Under the pieces are notes generated by a model. That model ran no database searches, was not told the origin of the DNA, and worked only from the letters and a program-made list of their open reading frames with translations. A stretch of DNA of 64,000 nucleotides from Synechococcus sp. RS9916 (GTDB taxonomy: Bacteria; Cyanobacteriota; Cyanobacteriia; PCC-6307; Cyanobiaceae): assembly GCF_000153825.1 (NCBI RefSeq), contig NZ_DS022299.1:1576869-1640868 (forward strand), written 5' to 3'. The number at the start of each line of letters is the position of its first letter. Within the stretch, counting starts at the first letter, position 1. The position numbers and the translations under genes were made by a program. Shown here piece by piece: positions 1-7,725 of the stretch.

Positions 1-2
1 TC

Positions 3-110
3 GTGGTCAGTCACCGCCGCCCAATGATCGGCGCATCCCAGCGCACCATTGGCGTCACCCAGGCCCGAGGAGCCCACACACAGGTGGTCGGACTCCCCGA
101 TGCCGCCTAA
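3..110 (+). CDS. smc: 3' end of chromosome segregation ATPase SMC (partial)
   Basis: Only the last 35 codons are present; the gene enters from the left edge in frame 3 and stops at a TAA. The reading frame starts [18 protein letters not shown] and ends [10 protein letters not shown]. The S-H-R-R-P-M-I stretch matches the switch (H-loop) region just after the Walker B strand of SMC ATPase heads, and the following G-V-T segment matches the usual final strand of cyanobacterial SMC. SMC is the condensin-like ATPase that organises and segregates the chromosome. The identity rests on this short tail alone, so a related ABC-type ATPase head is not fully excluded. Confidence 0.78.
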   Translation: MVSHRRPMIGASQRTIGVTQARGAHTQVVGLPDAA

Positions 111-217
111 ACAGCACCCCTTACACCATCTAGGGCCATGAACAGAGGGGTCGTTGAACAGTCATCGCGAGGTCTTTACGCCAAAATGGTCCGAATCGCC
201 ACGGCTGAGGCCTGACG

Positions 218-1306
218 TTGACGTCGACCCCGAACTCAAACGACCCCCTGGCAACGGTGCCCAGCGACAGGCTGTGGCTCCGCTCCGAGCTGATGGGCAC
301 CCAGGTGATCACGCGCGACACGGGGCGCCGCCTCGGCGTGGTGGGTGAAGTGATTGTTGATATCGATGGGCGCGAAGTGGTGGCCCTCGGCCTCCGCGAC
401 AACCCCCTCACCCGCTTCCTACCGGGCTTGCCCCGCTGGATGCCGCTCGACCGCATCCGTCAGGTGGGTGACGTGATCCTGGTGGATTCGATCGATTCCC
501 TCAGCGAGACCTTTTCCCCGGAGCGTTACAGCCGGGTGATCAACTGCCAGGTGATCACCGAATCAGGCAGCGTTCTCGGCCGGGTGCTGGGCTTCTCCTT
601 CGACATCGAAACCGGCGAACTGACCACCCTGGTGATGGGTGCCGTTGGGGTTCCCCTGCTCGGTGAGGGTGTGCTCAGCACCTGGGAAATCCCTGTCGAC
701 GAAATCGTCAGCAGCGGTGCCGACCGGATCATTGTTTACGAAGGCGCCGAAGACAAGCTCAAGCAGCTCAACAGTGGCGTGCTGGAGAAACTCGGTGTGG
801 GTGGCCCCAGCTGGGAAGAGCAGGAGCGCGAGCGCTACAGAGTCAACGTGGTGCCCGTGGAGAACCAGCTCAGTTCAGGGCAACCGGCCGAAGAGCAGCA
901 AAAACAGCTGCAAGCCTCTTCAGCCGAGGCCTTCGCACCGGAAGAAGAGCTGGAATACGTGGAAGTGGAGGAGCGTCGCAGCGAACAGCAAACCCGCCGC
1001 CGCTACATGGATGATCTGCCGGAGCGGGACTATCGCGACTTCGACGATCGCCGCGACCCCTACGCCGATCAGCGCCCTCCGGCCTACGGCGAGCAGGAGC
1101 GCTACGACCGCCCTCGCTACGACGAGGACCGCTACGCGCCCGAACCTGAGGCCGAGCCCCTACCTGAACGGTTCGAGGCCCGCCCCAGGCCAGCGGCCCG
1201 TCGGCCAGTTGAGCCCCCTGGAGATCCCCTTGACGTGGAACCCCTGGGATCCGAACAACCGTCAGTCGGTCGCTCCACGGGGAGCGACCTCGATGATCCC
1301 TGGTGA
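218..1306 (+). CDS. PRC-barrel domain protein with charged disordered tail
   Basis: A 362-residue protein with two consecutive PRC-barrel-like units, about residues 22-95 and 105-180. Both contain the short beta-strand pattern with G-x-V-x-G and D-I-D/D-I-E turns seen in this fold. PRC barrels occur in photosynthetic reaction-centre H subunits and in the ribosome factor RimM and act as protein-binding modules. After about residue 200 the chain becomes rich in Glu, Arg, Gln, Tyr and Pro and looks disordered. No membrane segment is seen. It lies downstream of smc on the same strand with about a 107-base gap. The function is unknown. Confidence 0.85.
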   Translation: MTSTPNSNDPLATVPSDRLWLRSELMGTQVITRDTGRRLGVVGEVIVDIDGREVVALGLRDNPLTRFLPGLPRWMPLDRIRQVGDVILVDSIDSLSETFSPERYSRVINCQVITESGSVLGRVLGFSFDIETGELTTLVMGAVGVPLLGEGVLSTWEIPVDEIVSSGADRIIVYEGAEDKLKQLNSGVLEKLGVGGPSWEEQERERYRVNVVPVENQLSSGQPAEEQQKQLQASSAEAFAPEEELEYVEVEERRSEQQTRRRYMDDLPERDYRDFDDRRDPYADQRPPAYGEQERYDRPRYDEDRYAPEPEAEPLPERFEARPRPAARRPVEPPGDPLDVEPLGSEQPSVGRSTGSDLDDPW

Positions 1307-1329
1307 TTCAGCCGTAAGCAGGCTGCCGA

Positions 1330-1758
1330 TCAGCCGTTCTGCTTGAAGTTCAACGATGCGCTGTTGACGCAGTAGCGCTGACCGGTGGGGGCTGGGCCAT
1401 CACTGAACACGTGGCCAAGATGGGCGTCGCAGCGGGCGCAATTGATCTCGGTGCGCACCATGCCGTGGCTCACATCCGTCTTGGTGGTGATCGCATCAGC
1501 GCTGGCCCCATCCCAGAAACTGGGCCAACCGGTGCCGGAATCGAATTTGGTCGCCGAACTGAAGAGCGGTGCACCACAACAGACGCAGTGGTACATGCCG
1601 GTGGCCTTGTTATCCCAGTAAGCACCGGTGAAGGCGCGCTCGGTTCCCCCTTGGCGCGCCACCTGGAATTGTTCAGGCGTCAGCTGCGCCTTCCACTCAT
1701 CGTCGCTGCGCTCAACCCGTGCAGTGGCATCAGAGGAAGATCCGGAAGGGGCGGTCAT
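1330..1758 (-). CDS. msrB: Peptide-methionine (R)-S-oxide reductase MsrB
   Basis: A 142-residue enzyme that reduces methionine-R-sulfoxide in oxidised proteins. It carries two zinc-binding CxxC pairs (Cys58/Cys61 and Cys107/Cys110), the substrate loop GTGWPSF near residue 75, and the catalytic Cys130 in the RYCVNSASL motif. The ATG at 1758 gives the usual family length; an upstream in-frame start would add a non-conserved tail. It follows the LpxB-like gene on the same strand with a 25-base gap, so cotranscription is likely. Protein repair of this kind fits a phototroph under oxidative load. Confidence 0.95.
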   Translation of the reverse strand: MTAPSGSSSDATARVERSDDEWKAQLTPEQFQVARQGGTERAFTGAYWDNKATGMYHCVCCGAPLFSSATKFDSGTGWPSFWDGASADAITTKTDVSHGMVRTEINCARCDAHLGHVFSDGPAPTGQRYCVNSASLNFKQNG

Positions 1759-1783
1759 AGCAGCGCGAAAAACGGCGCTCAAA

Positions 1784-3088
1784 TTAGTCGGCGAGTGCCT
1801 TCGGCAGTAGGGACCGCACCTCATTGGCTAGGGCCGCGACGGCGCCAGGCTGCCCGCGAAGACTGCGCAAATCATCCCGTTGCCCCTGCAGCCGGCTTGG
1901 GGAGGCCAACCAATCGTCTGCTTCGGCGGCGATGGCCTCAGGCTGGATCGCCCCCACACGCTCGGGCACCACGGCCCGGCCCGCGGAAATATTGGGCCAA
2001 GCCAAGAAACCATGGTTACGCAGCCGCCAGGCGCTGAGCAGGGCACCGATGCACCAGCGCAAACCTGGCAGCCTGGCCAGCAATCCCAGCCAACCGTCCC
2101 AGGCCTGCATCACCCCCAGGTGCTGGGTGGGCACGATCACGATCATCGGCACCCCGAGAGCACCAAGTTCCGCGGTGTTGGCACCCACGGTGGTAAGCGC
2201 CAACGCGCACTGACTCAAAGGACCATGGGCGGGCGGATCCTCCTGAAGGTGAATCTCCGTGCCTGCAGTGGTGATCAATCGCCTCCACGGACATCGCTCC
2301 GTTGGCGGTTCCAGGCGGGCAATGCCAGAGGTGTAAGCAGCAGCAATGGGATTCGTCGAGCCCGCAAAACGCTCGAGCGCGGCCGCCGAGGTGGTGGGCG
2401 CGACGGGCAGCAGGAATCGGCAGCCGGGGCGACGGGCCGCCAGACGATCAGCCGTGTCCAGCAAAAACGGCACGCCAACCGCCAACTTGGCAGCCTTCGA
2501 ACCAGGCAACAACGCCACCCACTCGCCATCAGGCAAAGGCGCCTGGGCACGGGCATGGCTGGAGAGATCGGCCATCAGATCCCCGACCACCGTGCAGCGG
2601 GAGCGGAAGCGTTGTGGCAACTGCTCCAGCACCGCAGGGCCCATGGCCGCGAGGCGATCATTCCAGCGAGGCCAGCGCGCAACCCATTCCGCATAGGTGA
2701 TGTGGCGATAACCGAGCCGTGCCGACAACAGCACGCTCCAGAACTGATCCCCCCCGAGGAACACCACCACGCCCTGGGGAGCCCAAGGACCTTCCAGCCG
2801 AGGATTCAGCAGCATGCGCCAGAACCGCCGAGCAGGCGTAATCCGATCAAATTGACCCCAGCGCGACGCGGCATCCGCCTCCTGCCCTGTGGCATTTGGG
2901 CAGGGCACCAGCACGAGGCGAAGACTGATCAGCGACTGCTGGGCCCTGGGACGGAGCTGCAAGGAGCGATGCAGCTGTTCAGCCAGCGGACGCACCCAGG
3001 TGGCCAACTCCCCCGGGCCATTGGAAACGAAAACGATCGACAGGCGAGCCGGTGCCCTGGAGGGTCCTGGTCCACGCGGCTCAGACAT
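1784..3088 (-). CDS. LpxB-like (lipid-A-disaccharide synthase family) glycosyltransferase
   Basis: A 434-residue protein resembling the GT-B fold LpxB family. The N-terminal half opens with a nucleotide-fold strand and glycine turn (SIVFVSNGPGE). The C-terminal half has the LLPGSKAAK donor-binding region and a TTVGANTAELGALGVPM segment that parallels the LpxB sugar-nucleotide pocket. Classical LpxB joins UDP-diacylglucosamine to lipid X. This cyanobacterial form is divergent, so its true acceptor is uncertain. The ATG at 3088 is chosen because the longer frame would read through the upstream tRNA-Leu gene. msrB follows downstream on the same strand. Confidence 0.7.
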   Translation of the reverse strand: MSEPRGPGPSRAPARLSIVFVSNGPGELATWVRPLAEQLHRSLQLRPRAQQSLISLRLVLVPCPNATGQEADAASRWGQFDRITPARRFWRMLLNPRLEGPWAPQGVVVFLGGDQFWSVLLSARLGYRHITYAEWVARWPRWNDRLAAMGPAVLEQLPQRFRSRCTVVGDLMADLSSHARAQAPLPDGEWVALLPGSKAAKLAVGVPFLLDTADRLAARRPGCRFLLPVAPTTSAAALERFAGSTNPIAAAYTSGIARLEPPTERCPWRRLITTAGTEIHLQEDPPAHGPLSQCALALTTVGANTAELGALGVPMIVIVPTQHLGVMQAWDGWLGLLARLPGLRWCIGALLSAWRLRNHGFLAWPNISAGRAVVPERVGAIQPEAIAAEADDWLASPSRLQGQRDDLRSLRGQPGAVAALANEVRSLLPKALAD

Positions 3089-3164
3089 TGGCCTGATCGG
3101 AGAGACACCTCGTGGAGGCCATTCCGTCACTCGCGATGGCCAGCATTCGGTTGAGAAGAAAAAG

Positions 3165-3246
3165 TGCGGATGGCGAGACTTGAACTCGCAAGGCCGAAGC
3201 CACACGCCCCTCAAACGTGCGTGTCTACCAATTCCACCACATCCGC
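3165..3246 (-). tRNA. tRNA-Leu (anticodon GAG)
   Basis: The minus strand folds as an 82-nt class II tRNA. The acceptor strands GCGGATG and CATCCGC pair over seven bases, followed by discriminator A. The D-loop region reads GGTGGAATTGGTAGACACG, typical of tRNA-Leu. The anticodon loop TTTGAGG gives anticodon GAG. A long variable arm (GTGTGGCTTCGGCC) and a T arm with GTTCAAGTC follow. No CCA is encoded. The gene sits just upstream of the LpxB-like gene on the same strand. Confidence 0.96.
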
Positions 3247-3416
3247 GTGGCTGACTTGACCGCTCGGGTCTCGTCGAGGATGGATCATACCGGGCCGTGG
3301 TCCACCCCTCGGCAATCAGTGATCAGGGCCACGCCAGGCGCACGCCCTCAACGCAACGTTTTGGCTTTTCAAAGCAGAGGCGCTGATACGATCCGCCCTT
3401 GCATGGATACTGCGGG

Positions 3417-4760
3417 ATGACCATCGGCAAGGTGCTGATCGCCAACCGCGGCGAAATTGCTCTCCGGATCATTCGGAGCTGCAGAGAGCTTGGGATCGCC
3501 ACGGTGGCGGTGTACAGCACGGTTGATCGCAACGCTCTGCACGTGCAATTGGCAGACGAAGCGGTTTGTGTCGGCGAAGCCGCCAGCAGCAAGAGCTATC
3601 TCAATATCCCCAACATCCTTGCGGCCGCCACATCCCGTGGGGCTGATGCCATCCACCCGGGTTATGGCTTCCTGGCAGAGAACGATCGTTTCGCGGAAAT
3701 GTGCCGCGACCATGGCATCACCTTTGTGGGCCCCTCCCCCCACGCGATCCGTTCGATGGGAGACAAAGCCACCGCCAAAAGCACGATGCAACGGGTGGGC
3801 GTGCCCACCGTTCCCGGCAGCGAGGGCCTGCTCTCCACCCCCGACGATGCAGCTGCCCTGGCCGAAGAGATGGGCTATCCGGTGATGATCAAAGCCACCG
3901 CCGGTGGCGGTGGCCGTGGCATGCGCCTGGTGCCCGGTCCCGATCAGCTGCACACCCTGTTCAAAGCAGCCCAGGGGGAAGCTGAAGCGGCCTTTGGCAA
4001 CCCTGGGCTCTATATGGAGAAATTCATCGACCGGCCCCGGCACGTGGAGGTGCAGGTGCTGGCCGATCGCCACGGCAACGTGGTGCACCTCGGTGAGCGC
4101 GATTGCTCAATCCAACGGCGTCACCAAAAACTGCTGGAGGAAGCTCCGAGCCCGGCCTTGGATCCGGAACTGCGCCGCCGCATGGGGGAAGCCGCCGTTG
4201 CCGCCGCACGCAGCATCCAATACGAGGGGGCAGGCACCGTGGAATTCCTGCTCGACCGCAGCGGGGGCTTCTATTTCATGGAAATGAACACCCGCATTCA
4301 GGTGGAGCACCCTGTCACCGAGATGGTCACAGGGATTGACCTGATCGCAGAACAGCTGCGCATCGCCGGCGGTGAGCCGATCAGCGTCAGCCAAGACCAA
4401 ATCCAGCTGCGGGGCCATGCAATCGAGTGCCGCATCAACGCGGAAGACGCCGCCCACAATTTCCGGCCGGCCCCCGGCAAGATCACCGGCTGGTTACCGC
4501 CAGGAGGCCCTGGGATCCGCGTCGACAGCCACGTGTACACCGGCTACGACATCCCGCCCTTCTACGACTCCCTGATCGGCAAGCTGATCATCTGGGCACC
4601 GGATCGCCCGAGTGCCCTGAAGCGCATGCGCCGCGCACTGAATGAGTGCGCCGTGACCGGCATTCCCACCACCGTGGAATTCCACCTGCGCCTTCTCGAC
4701 CGCCCGGAGTTCCAACAGGGCGACGTGCACACCAAATTCGTCGAACAAGACATGCTCTAA
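3417..4760 (+). CDS. accC: Acetyl-CoA carboxylase, biotin carboxylase subunit
   Basis: A 447-residue biotin carboxylase, the ATP-dependent first half-reaction of acetyl-CoA carboxylase, which feeds fatty-acid synthesis. The start [14 protein letters not shown] is diagnostic. The ATP-grasp glycine loop (TAGGGGRGM, near residue 165), the [11 protein letters not shown] segment and the [14 protein letters not shown] metal/bicarbonate region are all intact. The ATG at 3417 gives the family length. A GATACGAT -10-like element lies about 30 bases upstream. It stands alone here, converging on yggT; the other acc subunits are not in the window. Confidence 0.98.
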   Translation: MTIGKVLIANRGEIALRIIRSCRELGIATVAVYSTVDRNALHVQLADEAVCVGEAASSKSYLNIPNILAAATSRGADAIHPGYGFLAENDRFAEMCRDHGITFVGPSPHAIRSMGDKATAKSTMQRVGVPTVPGSEGLLSTPDDAAALAEEMGYPVMIKATAGGGGRGMRLVPGPDQLHTLFKAAQGEAEAAFGNPGLYMEKFIDRPRHVEVQVLADRHGNVVHLGERDCSIQRRHQKLLEEAPSPALDPELRRRMGEAAVAAARSIQYEGAGTVEFLLDRSGGFYFMEMNTRIQVEHPVTEMVTGIDLIAEQLRIAGGEPISVSQDQIQLRGHAIECRINAEDAAHNFRPAPGKITGWLPPGGPGIRVDSHVYTGYDIPPFYDSLIGKLIIWAPDRPSALKRMRRALNECAVTGIPTTVEFHLRLLDRPEFQQGDVHTKFVEQDML

Positions 4761-4780
4761 GCCAGGTCATTGTCCTGGCT
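4760..4780. terminator. Possible stem-loop between convergent accC and yggT
   Basis: AGCCAGG and CCTGGCT form a 7-bp stem around a 7-base loop immediately after the accC stop codon. No clear T-tract follows on either strand, so it may end transcription weakly, or act as an RNA 3' stabiliser. Confidence 0.4.
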
Positions 4781-4805
4781 GAATCGTCTCATCTCGAAGA
4801 AAGGG

Positions 4806-5207
4806 TCAGGCCACTGCTCCACTGGTTGCGCTGCGCATCAGCAGCTGCGAAAGCAATCCCTGCTGACCCACCAATAATTCGCGCACCAAGCTGATCACCC
4901 CAACCCAGATCACCGGCGTCACGTCGACGCCACCGATTGGGGCGATGACGCGGCGGCTCAACGCCAGAACCGGCTCGGTGGGCAGCGCCACCACGGGCCA
5001 GAGGCCGGCTTTGAGGTCGACCTGGGGGTACCAGGTCAGCACGATGCGCAGGAGGAAACAGAGAGTCCAGGCAGCCAGCAGCAAGCCGAGAACCAGGTGC
5101 ACACCGGGCAGGAGCGCAATGAGGGTTGGCGTCACAAAGCTCAAAGCATCCAAGCCCGCATCGTAGAAAGACGCCGACACTCCGTAGGATCCTCGAATCC
5201 AGGCCAT
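4806..5207 (-). CDS. YggT family membrane protein
   Basis: A predicted 133-residue inner-membrane protein with two hydrophobic spans, one around LVLGLLLAAWTLCFLLRIVL and one near the C-terminus. Between them lies the conserved tract with TWYP, LPTEPVL and a Pro-Ile-Gly-Gly turn typical of YggT/Ycf19 proteins. In cyanobacteria and plastids this family affects division or nucleoid and thylakoid organisation; the exact activity is unknown. The start is uncertain. ATG 5207 lies only 15 bases from the divergent psbX start, and in-frame GTG/TTG codons about 30-70 bases further in would give the more usual length of about 100 residues. Confidence 0.85.
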   Translation of the reverse strand: MAWIRGSYGVSASFYDAGLDALSFVTPTLIALLPGVHLVLGLLLAAWTLCFLLRIVLTWYPQVDLKAGLWPVVALPTEPVLALSRRVIAPIGGVDVTPVIWVGVISLVRELLVGQQGLLSQLLMRSATSGAVA

Positions 5208-5222
5208 CGATTCCGCGTCGAC

Positions 5223-5345
5223 ATGACCCCCTCCCTCTCCAATTTTCTGAGCAGCCTCGTGTGGGGCACCTTGATCGTGGTCATCCCTGCCAGCATCGGC
5301 CTGTTCTTCCTCAGCCAGACCGACCAGGTCGACCGCAAGCTCTGA
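5223..5345 (+). CDS. psbX: Photosystem II protein PsbX
   Basis: A 40-residue single-span membrane protein, the low-molecular-mass PSII subunit that sits near cytochrome b559 and influences quinone exchange at the QB side. The sequence begins MTPSLSNFLSSLVWG, has one transmembrane helix rich in Val/Ile, and ends with a short polar tail (SQTDQVDRKL), all typical of PsbX. It is divergent from yggT, so its promoter must lie within or very near the yggT 5' end. ycf66 follows 80 bases downstream on the same strand. Confidence 0.93.
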   Translation: MTPSLSNFLSSLVWGTLIVVIPASIGLFFLSQTDQVDRKL

Positions 5346-5380
5346 TGCCACTGGCGCACTCCGTAAACTGACGGTCAAGA

Positions 5381-5396
5381 GCTGTTCGTTAACAGC
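5381..5396. promoter_or_regulatory. Inverted repeat upstream of ycf66
   Basis: GCTGTT and AACAGC form a perfect 6-bp inverted repeat around CGTT, about 30 bases before the ycf66 start. It may be an operator, or a small hairpin at the end of the psbX message. There is no further support. Confidence 0.25.
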
Positions 5397-5425
5397 CTTC
5401 AGCCGTAGCCAGGGGGCACGCAACT

Positions 5426-6421
5426 GTGGTTAATGCCAGTCTTAATTGGGCCAGCATCGTTGGCATCGTGCTGGCCGTAGGTGGCGCGCTCCTCTACTTC
5501 ATGCGCAGCTTCAAGCCTGCGCTGGCACGGGACTACGACGTGTTCTTTGCCGCCATCGGCCTTCTGTGTGGCGGCATCTTGTTTTTTCAGGGCTGGCGCC
5601 TGGATCCGATCCTGCAGTTCGGACAGTTTCTGCTCGCCAGCACCACAGTTTTCTTTGCCTACGAAAGCGTCCGCTTGCGCGGCGTCTCCACGGAACAGGC
5701 GCGCCGCTCGGCCTATTTCGATGATGAACCGGCCCCCGTACGAGACCCGGCAGGGGGCCTGAATGGCGGCTGGGATTCGTCCTACGACCGGTTTGACAAC
5801 CCTGAGCCTCAGCCCCTTCGCCGCCGCTTCCAAGGCAGCGCCGACGAGGGTTACGGCGAACAGGATGGCAACGAACAGGACTTCTATCGCCCCCGTCGGC
5901 CTTCGCGCGCTGCCATCCCTGAGCAAGCCGCAAGCCGCCGTCGCAATCGTGATAAAGCAGGCGACAACTGGGACGAACGCAGCAGCGAACGGGAACGCAG
6001 GATGGCCCGTTTCGGCCAGCGGGATGACGCAGCAGACAAACGTCCGTCCTTCGGCGAGCGCCGGGATCAGCGGCAGGATCAACGCCGTGGCAGTCGCCCC
6101 AGTGCCACCCGCATGAGTCCCGCCGATCAAGACGCTCGCACCGAGCGTTCACCGGCTTCGGCAACCAGTCGTCCCTCCGGTATCCCCCAGGGATCACCGC
6201 TCCGTCAGGGACCCGAAGACGCAGCCTTTAGCCCCTCGGATCGCGCACGCCGTCCAGGCCCTTCTGGATCAGGCCCATCGCGTGCACCCTCGGCTCAGAC
6301 AGCCTCACGCCCAGAACAACGGCCGCAATCCAACCGCAGCGAAGCAGGGCCGACCAGTGCCAGTCGTCCAGCTCCACGCAGCTCCCGTCCGCGCGACAAC
6401 AGCTCCCGCTTCGACGACTGA
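5426..6421 (+). CDS. ycf66: Ycf66 family protein with long disordered tail
   Basis: A 331-residue protein. The first 95 residues contain three hydrophobic segments (SIVGIVLAVGGALLYF, VFFAAIGLLCGGILFF and FLLASTTVFFAYESVRL) that match the conserved Ycf66 core of cyanobacteria and some plastids. The remaining 230 residues are rich in Arg, Asp, Ser, Pro and Gln and look disordered. Translation starts at a GTG, preceded by an AGGGGG ribosome site about 10 bases upstream. The function is not established; its place after psbX fits a photosynthetic membrane role, which is inference. Confidence 0.85.
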   Translation: MVNASLNWASIVGIVLAVGGALLYFMRSFKPALARDYDVFFAAIGLLCGGILFFQGWRLDPILQFGQFLLASTTVFFAYESVRLRGVSTEQARRSAYFDDEPAPVRDPAGGLNGGWDSSYDRFDNPEPQPLRRRFQGSADEGYGEQDGNEQDFYRPRRPSRAAIPEQAASRRRNRDKAGDNWDERSSERERRMARFGQRDDAADKRPSFGERRDQRQDQRRGSRPSATRMSPADQDARTERSPASATSRPSGIPQGSPLRQGPEDAAFSPSDRARRPGPSGSGPSRAPSAQTASRPEQRPQSNRSEAGPTSASRPAPRSSRPRDNSSRFDD

Positions 6422-6442
6422 TCCGAACAGGGCTGAACAGCC

Positions 6443-6997
6443 ATGGGCGATCGGCCTGTGATCTCCAACAGCATCCGCCGACTGAGTGTGACGACCGCCC
6501 TCAGCCTGTTGCTGCTCGGCTGTGGCCCGGAGACCCGCCGCGCTCCCGGCGCTGCTGCGGACCGCCAGCAGACCGATCCTGCGATCAGCGGCAATGGCCA
6601 AGTGCTGGCTGTGATTGAAGACCGGCGCGGACGCCCCACGGTTCAACTGCGTGATCTGCGCAGCGATCAACCGCTTCCCTTGCGTCACCTCAACGGACAA
6701 CAGCCCCATAGCTCTCCATCACTGAGCTGGAACGGCCGCTATTTGGCGGTGATCACCCAGCGGGGCAATCGACGCCTGGCCGTGATCGAAGACCGACTCA
6801 CCGGTCGAGCCCACCCAGTGCGCCCCCCTGGAAACCACGACCCTGTTCGCATCCAGATCGCGCCCGACGGCCAACGACTCGCGATGCAGGTGGCGCAACG
6901 CGGACGTTGGCGCGTGGAGGTTCTTGATCTCAGCGGCATGCTCGAACCCGATCGCCCTGGCGGATTACGGGTGACAACGCCGGAGGAGACACCATGA
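6443..6997 (+). CDS. TolB-like beta-propeller lipoprotein (first of pair)
   Basis: A 184-residue exported protein. An N-terminal hydrophobic segment ends in LLLLGC, a good lipobox with Cys at about residue 29. The mature part has three repeats with the WD40/TolB-like signature of an Asp-Gly/Asn-Gly turn followed by LAVI or LAMQV. TolB-like propellers usually mediate periplasmic protein contacts. The 3' end overlaps the next gene by 4 bases (ATGA), and the two products are similar in length and repeat pattern, so they look like a tandem duplication. Confidence 0.75.
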   Translation: MGDRPVISNSIRRLSVTTALSLLLLGCGPETRRAPGAAADRQQTDPAISGNGQVLAVIEDRRGRPTVQLRDLRSDQPLPLRHLNGQQPHSSPSLSWNGRYLAVITQRGNRRLAVIEDRLTGRAHPVRPPGNHDPVRIQIAPDGQRLAMQVAQRGRWRVEVLDLSGMLEPDRPGGLRVTTPEETP

Positions 6998-7497
6998 GGT
7001 CCCTGCCCCCCGGCCCTCGCGTGGTCGCAGGCTTGATCACGGCCACAGCCTTCACCCTGGCGGGCTGCAGCAGTGATGAAATCAGGCCGATGAACGCGCT
7101 CAATGGCTCTCTGGAGCGGAGCAGTGATGCCCGCCGGGACCCTTCCATGGCGCAGGGGTGGCTCGCCACCCTGGCCAGCAAGAACGGACGGGAACGCATC
7201 GAGCTGATCGATCTGCGCAACGGCATGCCGGTTCCCACGCCAGGGCTCAACAGAGCCGATGCCCAACCCGTAAGCATCAGCTTGAGTGGTGATGGTGAGC
7301 GCCTCGCCGTGGTGCAGCAACGGGACGGGCGCACCGAACTGATGCTCTACCGGCGCAGCGTTGGCAGCCTCCAACGCCTCGAGATTGTTCCGGCAGGTGT
7401 CCCCCGCCAGGTGAGCCTGGATGGCAGCGGCCGGATGTTGGCGGTGCAGGTGAGTCGGAGCGGCCGCTGGGGCGTGGACCTCATCCGCCTGCCTTAG
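6994..7497 (+). CDS. TolB-like beta-propeller lipoprotein (second of pair)
   Basis: A 167-residue protein whose signal sequence ends in FTLAGC, a clear lipobox with Cys at about residue 24. It repeats the upstream product's architecture: blades with LSGDGERLAVV and LDGSGRMLAVQV, and the shared ending SRSGRWGVDL versus AQRGRWRVEVLDL in the first copy. It starts within the stop codon of the first gene, so translation is probably coupled. Both copies are short for a full propeller (about three blades), so they may act together or as a dimer; that is inference. Confidence 0.75.
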   Translation: MRSLPPGPRVVAGLITATAFTLAGCSSDEIRPMNALNGSLERSSDARRDPSMAQGWLATLASKNGRERIELIDLRNGMPVPTPGLNRADAQPVSISLSGDGERLAVVQQRDGRTELMLYRRSVGSLQRLEIVPAGVPRQVSLDGSGRMLAVQVSRSGRWGVDLIRLP

Positions 7498-7500
7498 CCC

Positions 7501-7716
7501 TCAGGGAACAAGGCCCGCCCAATGCAGAAAGGTGTCGTGGCACAGCGCTTCCACCAACAGCACCGCCGCAAAGCCAACCATGGCGAAACGACCATTCACC
7601 CGCTCGGCATAGCCACTCCAACCAAAGGCAGGCACATCGGACGTGGTGGCACTGGTGGCCGGAACGGAACCGGCCCCGGACTCCTGAGAGGTCGCGTCAG
7701 TGCTGCTGGTGGTCAT
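7501..7716 (-). CDS. hli: High-light-inducible chlorophyll a/b-binding-like protein (Hli)
   Basis: A 71-residue single-helix member of the CAB/ELIP/HLIP family. The helix has the pigment-binding signature E-x-x-N-G-R-x-A-M-x-G (residues about 39-49) followed by a hydrophobic stretch. The first 30 residues are Ser/Thr rich and variable. These thylakoid proteins bind chlorophyll and carotenoid and protect photosystems during excess light or assembly. The gene lies 9 bases downstream of the ABC transporter gene on the same strand, so cotranscription is likely. The converging TolB-like gene ends 3 bases away. Confidence 0.93.
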   Translation of the reverse strand: MTTSSTDATSQESGAGSVPATSATTSDVPAFGWSGYAERVNGRFAMVGFAAVLLVEALCHDTFLHWAGLVP

Positions 7717-7725
7717 GCCGCAGGT

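Noticed and set aside
1880-3154. A 424-codon plus-strand open frame
   Set aside because: It lies wholly opposite the LpxB-like gene, is very rich in Arg/Gln/His/Pro and has no recognisable domain: a GC-rich shadow frame.
3089-3214. N-terminal extension of the LpxB-like protein
   Set aside because: The extended frame would begin inside the tRNA-Leu gene, so it is not a plausible protein start.
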